From assembly GCA_018806985.1 (NCBI GenBank), contig JADANN010000030.1, forward strand, positions 62,001 through 126,000: a DNA stretch of 64,000 nt. Reading direction: 5' to 3'. This stretch comes from Angiostrongylus vasorum. Its lineage: Eukaryota > Nematoda > Chromadorea > Rhabditida > Metastrongylidae. Positions 47,905 to 57,769 of this stretch are shown here, in pieces (the first letter of the stretch is position 1; each line of letters opens with the position of its first letter). Both the position numbers and the translations under genes were made by a program. The notes beneath the pieces are model-generated. The model saw only the letters and a list, made by a program, of their open reading frames with translations. It made no database searches and was not told the origin of the DNA.

Positions 47905-48200
47905 TCAAATAGTTCTCGATATTCTTGTTGATTAAACACAAAGTGTTACTTTATTCTTTATTGCTTTGCAGCTGACGTTTCGGCAGTTTCGCCTTCTTCA
48001 GAGCCGCTTTTTACGTTCCTTCCACTGAGGAAGAACAGCTCAGCTTATGTGCTGAAAAATCAGCTGTTCTTCCTCATTGCAAGGCAAGTCAAAAGCGCTA
48101 TGAAAAAGACGATACTGCCGAAAATTCAACTTTAACGCAGCAAAAAATAAAGTAACACCTAGTGTTTGCTTAACAAGAAAAACAAGAATTGAGAGAAAAC
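47905..48200. repeat. Inverted pair of PLE terminal repeats (pLTR), hairpin
   Basis: The left arm (about 47,915-48,052) has ATTCTTGTTGATTAAACAC, GTGTTACTTTATTCTTTATT, CGGCAGTTTCGCCTTCTTCA and GAGGAAGAACAGCT. The right arm (about 48,070-48,196) is the inverse: AGCTGTTCTTCCTCATTGCA, ACGATACTGCCGAAAA, AAAATAAAGTAACACCTAGTG, TTTGCTTAACAAGAAAAAC. Similar single arms: 52,729-52,830 and about 63,800-63,840. Inverted pLTRs are a known feature of Penelope-like elements. Confidence 0.7.
47969..48007 (-). ncRNA. Hammerhead ribozyme motif, reverse strand, conserved
   Basis: Reverse strand: helix I strand GCGGCT, core CTGAAGA, an extra A, helix II GGCG/TGCC with loop AAAC, then GAAAC and GTC, and the second helix I strand AGCTGC. 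Helix I can form six pairs including one G-T. All core positions match; helix III is again two pairs. Confidence 0.72.
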
Positions 48201-48289
48201 CTCTTATATAAGTCTGCAAAGTTCTTCATTCTTCAAATTCTCTAGTAATAGAGAAATTAGCGTTATTTGCAGAAGACCTATGCCGTGTG

Positions 48290-49100
48290 CTATGTTGCAA
48301 AGATGGCACTCTGCAGTTCATTTTCAACGAAATGGCTGCAGCTATAAAACGATTCTTAAAAAAGGGCTGCTGTAAGAACTTCGCTGGCAGTGACTGAGAT
48401 ATCACCGAGCACTCTCAGATATGAGTTAGTTCGCAACCACCAGTGCGACCGTCCATATACAACGCAAACTACATTATGTGCGCAAGCGGTAGGAGCGATT
48501 ATTGCATGATTTCTGTCGGGTACGGTTTACCAGGTCTCCTTTAAAGCGTGCAGGGACGAATACGTTGGTGAAACGGGTAGGCCAATCTGCGTCCGTACAA
48601 AGGATCACACAAGGTGACCGGTAAACTTCAACTTAAAACAACTTACTCCACTAGGCGCACAAACCACACAAAGACATAGTGGGAAAGATATTAAAGTAGA
48701 GGTTATTATCCTCTCGCAGGAATGCAAAACTTCAGGGACCAAAACTTTCGCAGCTTATGGACATATTCCAAAGATACAAAAAATGAACCACAGGAAGGTC
48801 TACTCTTTTATCACATGTGAGATCACACTGTATTTAAGACTGCTATTTTAATGTGAGAGAAGGACATTACCCATCCATTTTAACTATGTGCCTTTGGTTT
48901 TCACGTGAAATACTTAGTCGACTCATAGAAAGCGGTGAGTTTTCGAAGAAACCATTTCGTTTGAAACGCTGGCTTCGTGTTTTTTTTCTTTTTTTTGGTT
49001 TTGGTTAGAGTTGTTTGCGTGGGTGGATTGCAATCAACTTGACCTCTTCTGGCTATGAAGAGGGTGAAAATACGCCGGAACATCAGCTCGTTGATAACTT
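48290..49100 (+). mobile_element. Penelope-like element fragment: linker, GIY-YIG, 3' end
   Basis: AAACGATTCTTAAAAAAGGG and ATATCACCGAGCACTCTCAG mark the linker; GTACGGTTTACCAGGTCTCC, GACGAATACGTTGGTGAAAC and GGGTAGGCCAATCTGCGTCC are the GIY-YIG block (EYVGETGRPICVR when read in frame). The 3' UTR includes CTCATAGAAAGCGGTGAG, GGGTGGATTGCAATCAACTT and a decayed hammerhead (49,051-49,087: CTATGAAGAGG, GGAACATCAGC). Full of stops and frame changes. Confidence 0.8.
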
Positions 49101-49117
49101 GAAATTGAACTTGAACT

Positions 49118-49490
49118 TGAAAGGACCGTTCTCACTGGTTGTGCGGAGCCCAGCATAATCACCATTTTTCGGAGATTTGCTGGTTAAGCCACTGCGGTTC
49201 CCTGGAATCCCGAAGTCAGCCTGGCCTTACTTTGCCCCCAGGTCTTCACCACCACTGGCAGTCGCAGCCCCTTGTGGATCAGAGAGAGATTTGCCACCAT
49301 GCGACTTTGATACCAGGACGGTGGTGGATCCTGGTATTGGTTTTTCTCTTAGCTAGGCTTCCTAATGGAAACGCTGGACTTCTTCTCAGCTTGGGAGACC
49401 CTGCCAGGGGATGAATCCGCTCGCTGTATACCGCAGTCCAACACCCAGGAACACCAGCCACGATGAGACGCGTAAACCGTTGGGAGGCTC
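49118..49490 (+). repeat. Dispersed repeat family A, reference copy
   Basis: About 370 bp: GGACCGTTCTCACTGGTTGT, CCATTTTTCGGAGATTTGCT, CAGTCGCAGCCCCTTGTGGA, TGATACCAGGACGGTGGTGG, TTAGCTAGGCTTCCTAATGG, GCTTGGGAGACCCTGCCAGG and GTAAACCGTTGGGAGG. Six more copies in the window. The family has no visible coding, TIR or tail; class unknown. Confidence 0.85.
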
Positions 49491-49494
49491 GTTG

Positions 49495-52400
49495 GTAAAT
49501 AAAGAATAAAGTAACAATTTCGTGTTTGCTCACCAAGATTACAGTGAATTATTTAATTTCACTGTTTTTACACATATGCTCGTCGTTTTCTTAATGACAT
49601 TGATGGCATCGGTCTGTCACGGCAAGGCTACGTGTAAACGAACATGAGACAGTTTTTATAGTGACTAAGCGTTTTGCAGCTTGAGGCTTCGCGCTGACCG
49701 AAAAGTTTTGTTATTAATTCATCGTAACCATATTTTTAAGCAAAAAAATGAAGCCAAACCTTGTTTCTTCCTTGCAACCTCTCATCCGAAGGAAACATTA
49801 GAGATGCATGCCTTTTCAAGAGAGGAATATTTCCGCGTCAAATCCCACTCCAGATACACCGTGCGAATACTCCATGGTCTTTGCATTAGCCCCCAAGGCA
49901 ATTCCGCTTCCTTCCTATAAATATTCTTCTGTCCTTCTAGGAACGGTGAGCATTTCTACCGCTACCATATTGCGCATCCTCGTTTTATTCTTTATTTTGC
50001 TAGACGATGTTTTAGTTAAATGATTAAGTGCTCTTATTTCACAGTCATCTCCGAAAATTAATAAGTTATTCAATGATTCCTTAAGCATTTGTAGAAAATT
50101 GTGTAATGGCGAAGTTATTATTTTTTCTACTTAAATTCATTAAAAAGGCTTGCAAAGGCTAGTCTTCACTGAGACGGCAAAGAAAGTTATGTCATTCCGA
50201 AAGCAAAACACAATGACCGAAACAACTAGGCTTTACTAAGCCATTAAATAAACGATAGAAGAAGGCAGAAAAAATTCAGCAAAAATCTCGGACATCTTTA
50301 TTATTTATGGTATATAATTGGAGTGATAAATAATAAAACCACTGTTTACTAAGGCATGTTAAGATTCTCATTTTCTGCGCACGACAAATTCCTGGGGACC
50401 TCTCTGCGTAATTCTTCCTACCCAACTATTGTTGGTCATTCTCTGCCTAAAAACAAAACCATTGAAATATTTGAAAAACCATCGTTGGAAACAGTATTCT
50501 ATTGAATGGAGTTTGCTTAGGAAAGCGTTGTTATACATTGTCCATTAAAACCTTGGTTTTCAACTTCAAGGAGCTTGGAACCTCGATTTAATGCTTAGCA
50601 TTTCCCTTCTTTTCCAATTAACATCACCGTTAATATACGTTGGCCTTGACGTAGCCGACATTTAGATTTAACAAGGTTACTTCGTTTAATAATGATCATC
50701 GAAGAAGAAGGCAGTCGTTTACGAAGAAAAAGCATCCGAACGAACTCTGTTCCTCACATGACTAGGTTGTGCGGAGACTACGGGTTGCTCATCAAGGGTC
50801 ATTGTGTCCCATGGGTTTTGGTTCTTCAATAATGAAATTCTTACCATACATCCACCTCTAGTAAGGAATTCCCTGATGACATAATAGAACTGAGGGCGGT
50901 CATACTGCGACATAGTTAATATGGCTGACAACAGGCGCTTGCATCACATGCAAGGAAACTTACTTTGCTACAGTCCAGAAAGCATTTAATGGCAGCTTAA
51001 GTAAAAAGCAGCGAGAAAAATCACTTTGGGATCTATGCTTGCATCTTCTCTTTTTTCGCCAATTTCGCAGCCATCGTAAAATTTCGTTGCTTGCTCCAAG
51101 GTAGTGATCCTTCACTTTTTAGTTTGAATGGCATTTAAAAGCGTAAATTCAACGGCAGTCGCAGTCACGACAACATCATTGCCGACATCGTTAGGAATTG
51201 AAGCCATAAAGTAGATGCGCTTTTCAGAATGCATTTCCAGCAAATTCCTGGGATTATGGAGCAGATCTCGTTTGATTTCTTCTCTTTTTTTTAATGAGTT
51301 AAATTCTTCAAAACAGAAAAAGTAACGACGTAGGTGCTGCGTGATGGTTTTTTGAAATCTTTGAGATCTTTTGACAGAGTTTTCCAATTCGTTTTCAGAA
51401 CACTACATGTCAGTCTTCTCATGGTCCCCGATCTCTGATTTCCACTGAAGAGAACAGTTTTTCTAAAAGTAACCAATCGTTTCTGAGATTTCTCGTACTT
51501 CGACGACAAATTCTTCAACGACTTTCTCATAGAGTACCTACAACTTCAGCCAAAATCTTTGCTTGTTACTAGCATAACCGCCTCGCTCGGGTACTTTTCG
51601 TCGCCGGGTCTCCTCGGTTGCGCTTTTTGCTATCCACTGATACATACCGTAGTTTATAGGCGTATCATAAGTGGATAGCCGTCATATCAAAGGTATACTG
51701 CTTTTTTCGCTGTCTTCCACTTGTTTTCCTATTTATGCTTCCTTCTCTTTGTGTGCTTTGTTGCTCGGTTCGTCTTGGCTAGGGCTTCTGAAGAAAACCT
51801 TATTTTAATTGATCTCCATGTCATCACGTCAATCGTGACGAGTGCATTATACGGTTAGGCTGGTTAGCTCTGGGTCCCAGTTAGTAAGGCGCGGTTGTTC
51901 CTTGTTTACTGGTTGTTCGATGTGCAATCACAGCGATAGTGTACAATCGCTCTACAAGCGATTTGTGAATGTGGATTTTTTTATCAGTAGTACTATCCGT
52001 CGAATTTAGTGTTTCATTGTTTCGTGATGTGTACCAACCGTAATTATTTAATCAGGCATTCAAAACAATCGATATTTAAGCTATTCGTGTAAAACAATAG
52101 ACGCATATGATAAGGTAAAGAAGATCGTAAAAAAGAATAAGGAAAAAGAGGAAATGGATGAGTTTACATTCCTTTCTAGAGAGAATTAAAGCAAAGGAAC
52201 GTGAAGGTGGGGAAAACCGTGGAAACGCATTTGTTTTGGCGTCTTTATTCCTTGGGCTTCATTTAGGTGAAATTAACACCACATAAAAGGATTTATAAGC
52301 TGTGAGTTTTACTGTACTAAAAATCTTTGCGAACATGCCAAGTACAGTTACAGAAGCAGAAGGAAAAAAGCAGCCAAAGAGAAAGAGGTATTCGTTCCAT

Positions 52401-52600
52401 TCCAATCGACGTCGTCTAAACCCAACCCTCTAGAGGATTTTAGCCGTTTCGCGTTAGCATTTGGTTCGAATATTCAGTGAACCTATTCTGCGCTTCGATT
52501 TTTATCTTCCCTACATTTTCTCCCTTTCCTGCCTTCCTCAACTTTTTTCCACTCATCGGCACAAGTCAGGTCACTGTTGCCATCTTAATATTAAACTGAT
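49495..52600. other. 3.1 kb of host DNA, nothing firmly recognised
   Basis: On the reverse strand 51,530-51,110, overlapping frames (MRKSLKNLSSKYEKSQKRLV; ITQHLRRYFFCFEEFNSLKK; LLNAIQTKK) give a lysine-rich helical peptide that could be one frameshifted reading frame of about 140 codons, perhaps the start of a PLE or other element ORF. I do not know the family. The remainder shows no feature. Confidence 0.35.
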
Positions 52601-53010
52601 CCTAGGATCGACTTTCTATTAACCTCGGCATTGGAATACGAACGTGTCGTTTTCTTGTTCAGCAATCGCGAGGTTGTTAAACAGCATACATTTACTTCCA
52701 TAGAAAAACACCATACAATACAACAGTAGCTAACGTTTCGGCAGTATCGCCTTCTTCAGAGCCGCTTTTTTTTTACGTGGCTTCCAATGAGGGAAGATTA
52801 GAACAGCTGATTATAGTCGCATAAGGTTGATGACTCAGAGTCATGAGGCTGAGCAGCATTTCAAAACGTTGGCATTTTACCAGGACCCATGGAGGAGATT
52901 TACGGACTATGTTTTGTCTGCTTAAATTGTGAGTGTTTGGCTGAGTAGATTGCATGTCATTTTGAACCTTCAAGGCATTGAAGACGGCGATATCATCGAA
53001 ACGTCAACTA
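52601..53010. repeat. PLE terminal-repeat cluster with two hammerhead-like motifs
   Basis: Contains GACTTTCTATTAACCTCGGCATTGG (about 52,612; inverse of the block at 63,845), a reverse-strand hammerhead (52,729-52,765), and a forward degraded one (52,973-53,006: GGCATTGAAGACGGC, ATCGAAACGTCAAC). The forward one follows TTGGCTGAGTAGATTGCATGTCATTTTG, a diverged form of the PLE 3' sequence at 42,305. Confidence 0.65.
52729..52765 (-). ncRNA. Hammerhead ribozyme motif, reverse strand
   Basis: Reverse strand: GCGGCT, CTGAAGA, extra A, GGCG ATAC TGCC, GAAAC, GTT, AGC. The cleavage triplet is GTT instead of GTC, allowed for hammerheads (UH rule), though usually slower. Helix I is shorter than in the 47,969 copy. 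Confidence 0.68.
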
Positions 53011-53139
53011 TTGTGATTTAGTAAGTTCTGCAACAACAAGCTCGTTTTGCTCATAAAGAAAAACAGTAAATTGTGTGAACTTTGTTAACTTTTTACTTAC
53101 AATCTACCACATTTTTTCACGGTAGGGTATTGTGTTAAA

Positions 53140-53475
53140 TACAACCACAAAATGCTGACATATTTGCAAAGCTCCGTACCGCTGGTATCTACGGTGGAGA
53201 CTGAACACCATATTACACTTTCAAGGGGGCTAACACGTTCACCACCACGCCGTGCAAGTCCTTCATTTCGTCTGCCTCTCAGCCGTGTTATTGACCTATA
53301 GGCGCTATCTGCAATCACCCATCGGGGATGGTATCCTGTCATTAAAAAAGTAGTAGGCAGTAAATGAAATTGACGACATCGTGACTTATATCATAGCTTC
53401 AGCTTAACTGGGTTCATGCCTCTTTGTGCTCCACAGATCAATCCCGTTGACGAGTGGTAGTGAGTGTTGACAATT
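53140..53475. repeat. Dispersed repeat family C, compound copy
   Basis: The left part (53,148-53,330) matches the inverse of the bacterial-kinase insert (CATATTTGCAAAGCTCC, GTTCACCACCACGCCGTGCA, CTGCCTCTCAGCCG, GCAATCACCC). The right part (53,330-53,470) matches it in forward orientation (GTAGTAGGCAGTA, TTCAGCTTAACTGGGTTCA, CAGATCAATCCCGTTGACG). It appears to be two partial copies, head to head or nested. Confidence 0.75.
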
Positions 53476-54106
53476 TTTCACTTTCAATGCTGTTAAGCAG
53501 TTTGCAGTTGCTAAATATTTCGCAAGAAGTTGCTCTGATCGTGCTTATGGTGTGGCAGAGCCTTACACGTACATTCATGGTTAGTGTTTGGCTGGAAAAA
53601 AAAACTTCTTTTAAAAACTCGTCCAGTATTAAGTGTTCAGGACTCGGCTTGATGCGTTATCAAGACTTTCACCGCCCTGCTAACGTTAGCTGAACAGGTT
53701 TGCTGAAGCATGAAGTGTTATAACTTCGTAGCCGTTTATTTGTATGTGCAAAATAGTTCAGTGATTTAGGCCTATGCTGATGTGCTATTTTATCGAGGTG
53801 ATACAGTGTACTAGGACAAATATAGAGCAAACGTAGCCGGAGGATGGAAAAATTGATTCACATGTTTGTTTTTCGTTTACCATAGCCGTTTATCGAGAAA
53901 GGACTTTGTGGAAAAAGTTCGAACTCGTATTGATTTGCCTGTTCGGGGTCGGCAAACTGGATCTCTATTCCTAGAGAAACACACATTTTGAAAAGTGTTC
54001 TCGATTTGCCTATCAACGCTGGATTGGCACTGGTCATAAAGTGTTCCTTTGCAAGCGATCGCTGCAACATCATTGATCCTGAACATGGTGAGCCAATTAC
54101 TACTTG
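53476..54106. other. Unrecognised host DNA
   Basis: No exon or repeat seen. Small open frames only. Confidence 0.4.
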
Positions 54107-54400
54107 CTTGGATACTTGGATGGTCCGTTTTCACTGGTTGTGCGGGCCCCAACATAATTTTCATTCTCCGGGAATTTGTCGGTTTAGCCATTGTGGTTCC
54201 CTTGAGATAATTTGATACCAGCATCGTGGTGGATCCTGGTAGTGGTTTACTTTTAGCTAGGCTTCCCTGGAGGAAAGGCCGGACTCCTTCCTAGTTTGAA
54301 AGACCCTGCCGGAGGGATGAATCGCCCCGCTGTCTTGCAGCCCGACCCCCCAGGATCACCTCCCACCCACGATGTGGCGGTAAGCCGTTGGGAGGGATGA
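54107..54400 (+). repeat. Dispersed repeat family A with internal deletion
   Basis: TACTTGGATGGTCCGTTTTCA, CACTGGTTGTGCGGGCCCCA, then a jump from GGTTCCCTTGAGATAA directly to TTTGATACCAGCATCGTGG, missing about 85 bp of the family; it ends GGTAAGCCGTTGGGAGG. Confidence 0.82.
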
Positions 54401-55949
54401 GTCAGTTAAGACCGGATAATTGTGTTAATAATTAATAATTAGTGTGCCTATTGTATAATCGTGCAGGGCGTCTCGAGTTTCGTGTGTGTGACCTATAGGT
54501 TCTTCCTAACTGTTTGTTTTTGGCGCACAGAACTATTTTCTTCACTTCTTGTTCTCGGCCGATAACTTAACACGGATGTTGTAGCTGGGATCGGGCAGCA
54601 TAGGCTCTATTCTTCTCTTAGTGATATAAAAGAGGTGAAGAAGAGTTACTGTGCTGAATGCCACATTATAAACAGTATGGAAATAGGCACAACACTTGTT
54701 GCAAAGCATTTCCAAATGCTGACAGGTGTGTTTGCATGGTGAACGGTAGCAGTATGTAGCAAATAGTAAAATGCCTAATATTCATGACGGTATATAGATA
54801 GAGCGAAGAGTCCTCTACATGTCTTCGTGTTGTCAACCACTGAAATTCTCTGGGTATCGAAAAATTGCCGTCCGTTTACGGAAAACAAGAACGCCCGTGA
54901 TGCCTGATAAAAATTAGGCGTCGTTCCACTCGATGGGGACTCTAGAAACCGCTACGGTGCTACGTGTTGAAAAAGGAAGCTCATAAATCCGTAATGACGC
55001 CTGATTAGCACTCACCGGACGAGTATAGCGATTGGTTTAAAATTTAAACCAAGAAGTCTCCTCTCAAAGTAGACAGCACTGATTGGAGTAGAAGTCTTAG
55101 AATCTGCAGATCTTCATCAGAAAGATCAAGATATTCCATTCTAATAAAATCAAATCATTATAGTTCTCCATATTCTTGTTGAGCAAACATCTTGTTAAAT
55201 CCTGATTTTATGGAGTCCAGAAATAGTAATTCCACCGCTTTTCCTCGTTGAAGCTCGTATTTCGAAAATTGAAGCAATTGTACAAGCAGTATTTCGACTG
55301 CTAGAGCGTGATGATTTCTCCAAATGCGCCGTTGACGTTTGTTGCTACCGGGATTCCGTTTGGAGTTCTGAAAGCGTAAATATTTTCTGTTTTTTTCGTT
55401 GGACATTTTGGTTCTGAACGGGTTTAAAAAACGAAATTGAACTGTTGAGAAACGTTAAGCATTTGAAAAACCATGTTTATTCTTAAGTGAGTTGACCAAA
55501 TTAACTTCTGCAGACCCACTGTTCAACTCCTTGAGTATTCGAGTAATGCAGACATTATCGGCCGAGACGAATTTCGGACCATAATTCTAAAACCGTAAGC
55601 ATCTATTAATGACTTAATTTTTTTGGCAATACTTTTTGCGGAGAACTTACTTTATCTCCACTTTTAAAAAAGGAGCATATTCACTCTCTGCTGTGCAATG
55701 TTATGCGATAGCACTGACTTTTCCAGTGTTAAGTGTTTTACGGTGCTTAGACTTTCACACAGCTTTTTCGCCTTCTCTACGTGGCCTGTCAATTTTCTTG
55801 CTATGCTGGTCGACTCGATTTTCTCTATTGACCTGGAATAGGCGGGCTAGGCTTTACCTAATCTACAAAAACTGTGGTCGCGGCGAATGTAAGCACAGTG
55901 GTTTTATTTTGCATATTGAAGTTCGAAACGCAAGGACACTTTATTCCAA
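54401..55949. other. Unrecognised host DNA with a PLE-terminus-like trace
   Basis: About 55,160-55,200 has TAGTTCTCCATATTCTTGTTG, the same start as the pLTR arm at 47,911. A reverse-strand 82-codon frame next to it (KRNPGSNKRQRRIWRNHHAL) is basic and unrecognised. Confidence 0.4.
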
Positions 55950-56225
55950 CAGTGGTAGAGGAATGGTTAGTGATGCAGTCCATCAGGAAGCGAGGTGCTG
56001 GTTCGACCTCTTTCTAGCGCTCTGCACCAGTAGACGCGGGAACACCCTTTGATCTATAAGATTCCAAGTAGAACCCTCCAAACAGCATTCCACGAAAATC
56101 GCAAGAAAGCCAAAATCCTTAACCAGAAGCCGAAACAACGCGAAAAAATATCCCATGAACTCCGCGGATGATGAATGCGAGGTAACGAATTGAATGCAAG
56201 AAGTGCTGGGATCCGCACCGTAGCT
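55950..56225 (+). repeat. tRNA-derived SINE family D
   Basis: The head GGTAGAGGAATGGTTAGTGA and GAGGTGCTGGTTCGACCTC are tRNA-like A and B boxes. The tail AGCATTCCACGAAAATCGC ... AACCAGAAGCCGAAACAACG matches 39,060 and 37,560. Confidence 0.68.
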
Positions 56226-57769
56226 GTGTTTACGGGTAGTGTAACAATGTAACTATAACTTCTACAGTAAGCATTGTGCTAATTGTTAAAGTGATTCTAA
56301 GAAAAGTTTCGTTACATCGACTGTTTCTGGCTCTCAATTGCTTGGCATGTATTCCAGCACATGTGAAGTAATAACGTCTGGATAGCTCCTTACATTTAGA
56401 GATCTCAGTAATGTCGCTTTCGTCTTCTTGTTTTGGGACCATCAATACTGTACGATTTTGTTAGTTGGTCTTGTAATCTTCAGCTTCTGGTTGACAATTT
56501 GTCTTAGAGACCGTCATTTTTTCCTTGTGTTGCACAGTGATAAGGATTTCCGTCGTAGCCAAGTTTCCAGCCACCGAGACACCAGTGTAGAAACAACCGC
56601 TATAAACATTCCTTCCTTCATCCAGCACTTCGTTCGTGCGTCTGATGACTTTTCACTCAGCTCTAGTGCATTACCTAGAAGCCTCTTTACTAACCTATAC
56701 CTTAACTTTATCCCTGTATCCATCTTTCTTGCAGGACTTGGGAAGCTCGATGCCATGCTTCTGTCTCTCATATGAGATGTAATGGCGGGATGTCACTTTC
56801 CCCCTATGAATGGCACAAGAAGCTCATTGTTATCGACGTTTTCACCAGGTCCATAAACTTCCATGCAATGTCTGTTTATAAGCTGGCACACTTTATGTAT
56901 CCTTCATTACACCTTGCATTATCCACGAAATAAAGGTGGCTCAGCACCTCTTCAAAGCTGTCTATTGGCGTGATTTAAACACCCATGGAATGGGATTTAT
57001 GAGCAGCACGCCACTCAGCTTTATCTTTAGCTTTGGCAGCTTAACTCTTCCTGTCTTAAAACAAATACGGATTTGCTCAGCTGTTGTCATTCCCATGAAT
57101 CGTTCTTCTTCTGCCTGTGTTTTTTCTTGTACTCAGGTCCGAAACCACTAGCCACAAATAAGCCATAGCCACAGCTGTACCTCTACCCCATACCTACTGA
57201 CGTCGAAGATTTAGTGAATATGTCGTAACCTATTATTTATCTCTTTAGTGCTCAATCCCTTATAAAACCATCGTCGTCGTTCGGTTCAATTTTTTCAATT
57301 TCTGCAGACTTTGATATTGACTGCGGCAAATGACGCGTGATCGATGTTCGCATGCATTGCGTGAAAAACATAGTTTTTGTGGTTTCTAGCTTTATAGAAG
57401 TTACCTGGTATTTCAGCTGGTTCTGAAGCTGCTCCTCTTTATGCTTGCTAATCGCAGTTGCAAATCGAACTACGGAGAGAGAAAACCTGGATGTTTTTTT
57501 TCCTTTTTGAGGATTGAGAGCCCGTAAATGTCATTGTAGAATGACAAGGATTGATGTGGGATATCTCCATTAACATTGTTATATCTGGAGCTGATATCTG
57601 TCCCATGCTCATTAACTATCCATCACGGTTGGCACAGACATCATTACAATCGTCACGTTCCCAGCGATACTTCGGCTTTTTTTTTGTCTCCGCTTCTATA
57701 ACCTTGCCTCTCTGTCATCTGTCGGACCGTTACTTGTCGAGTGACTCAAGAGGGCGGTAGTAAGTTTTC
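56226..57769. other. Host DNA, nothing recognised
   Basis: Two 115- and 85-codon frames overlap on opposite strands at 56,428-56,775; neither has a domain. No repeats of families A to D seen. Confidence 0.35.

Noticed and set aside
55636..56052. 138-codon open frame as a protein gene
   Set aside because: It runs through a tRNA-like SINE head and has no recognised domain.
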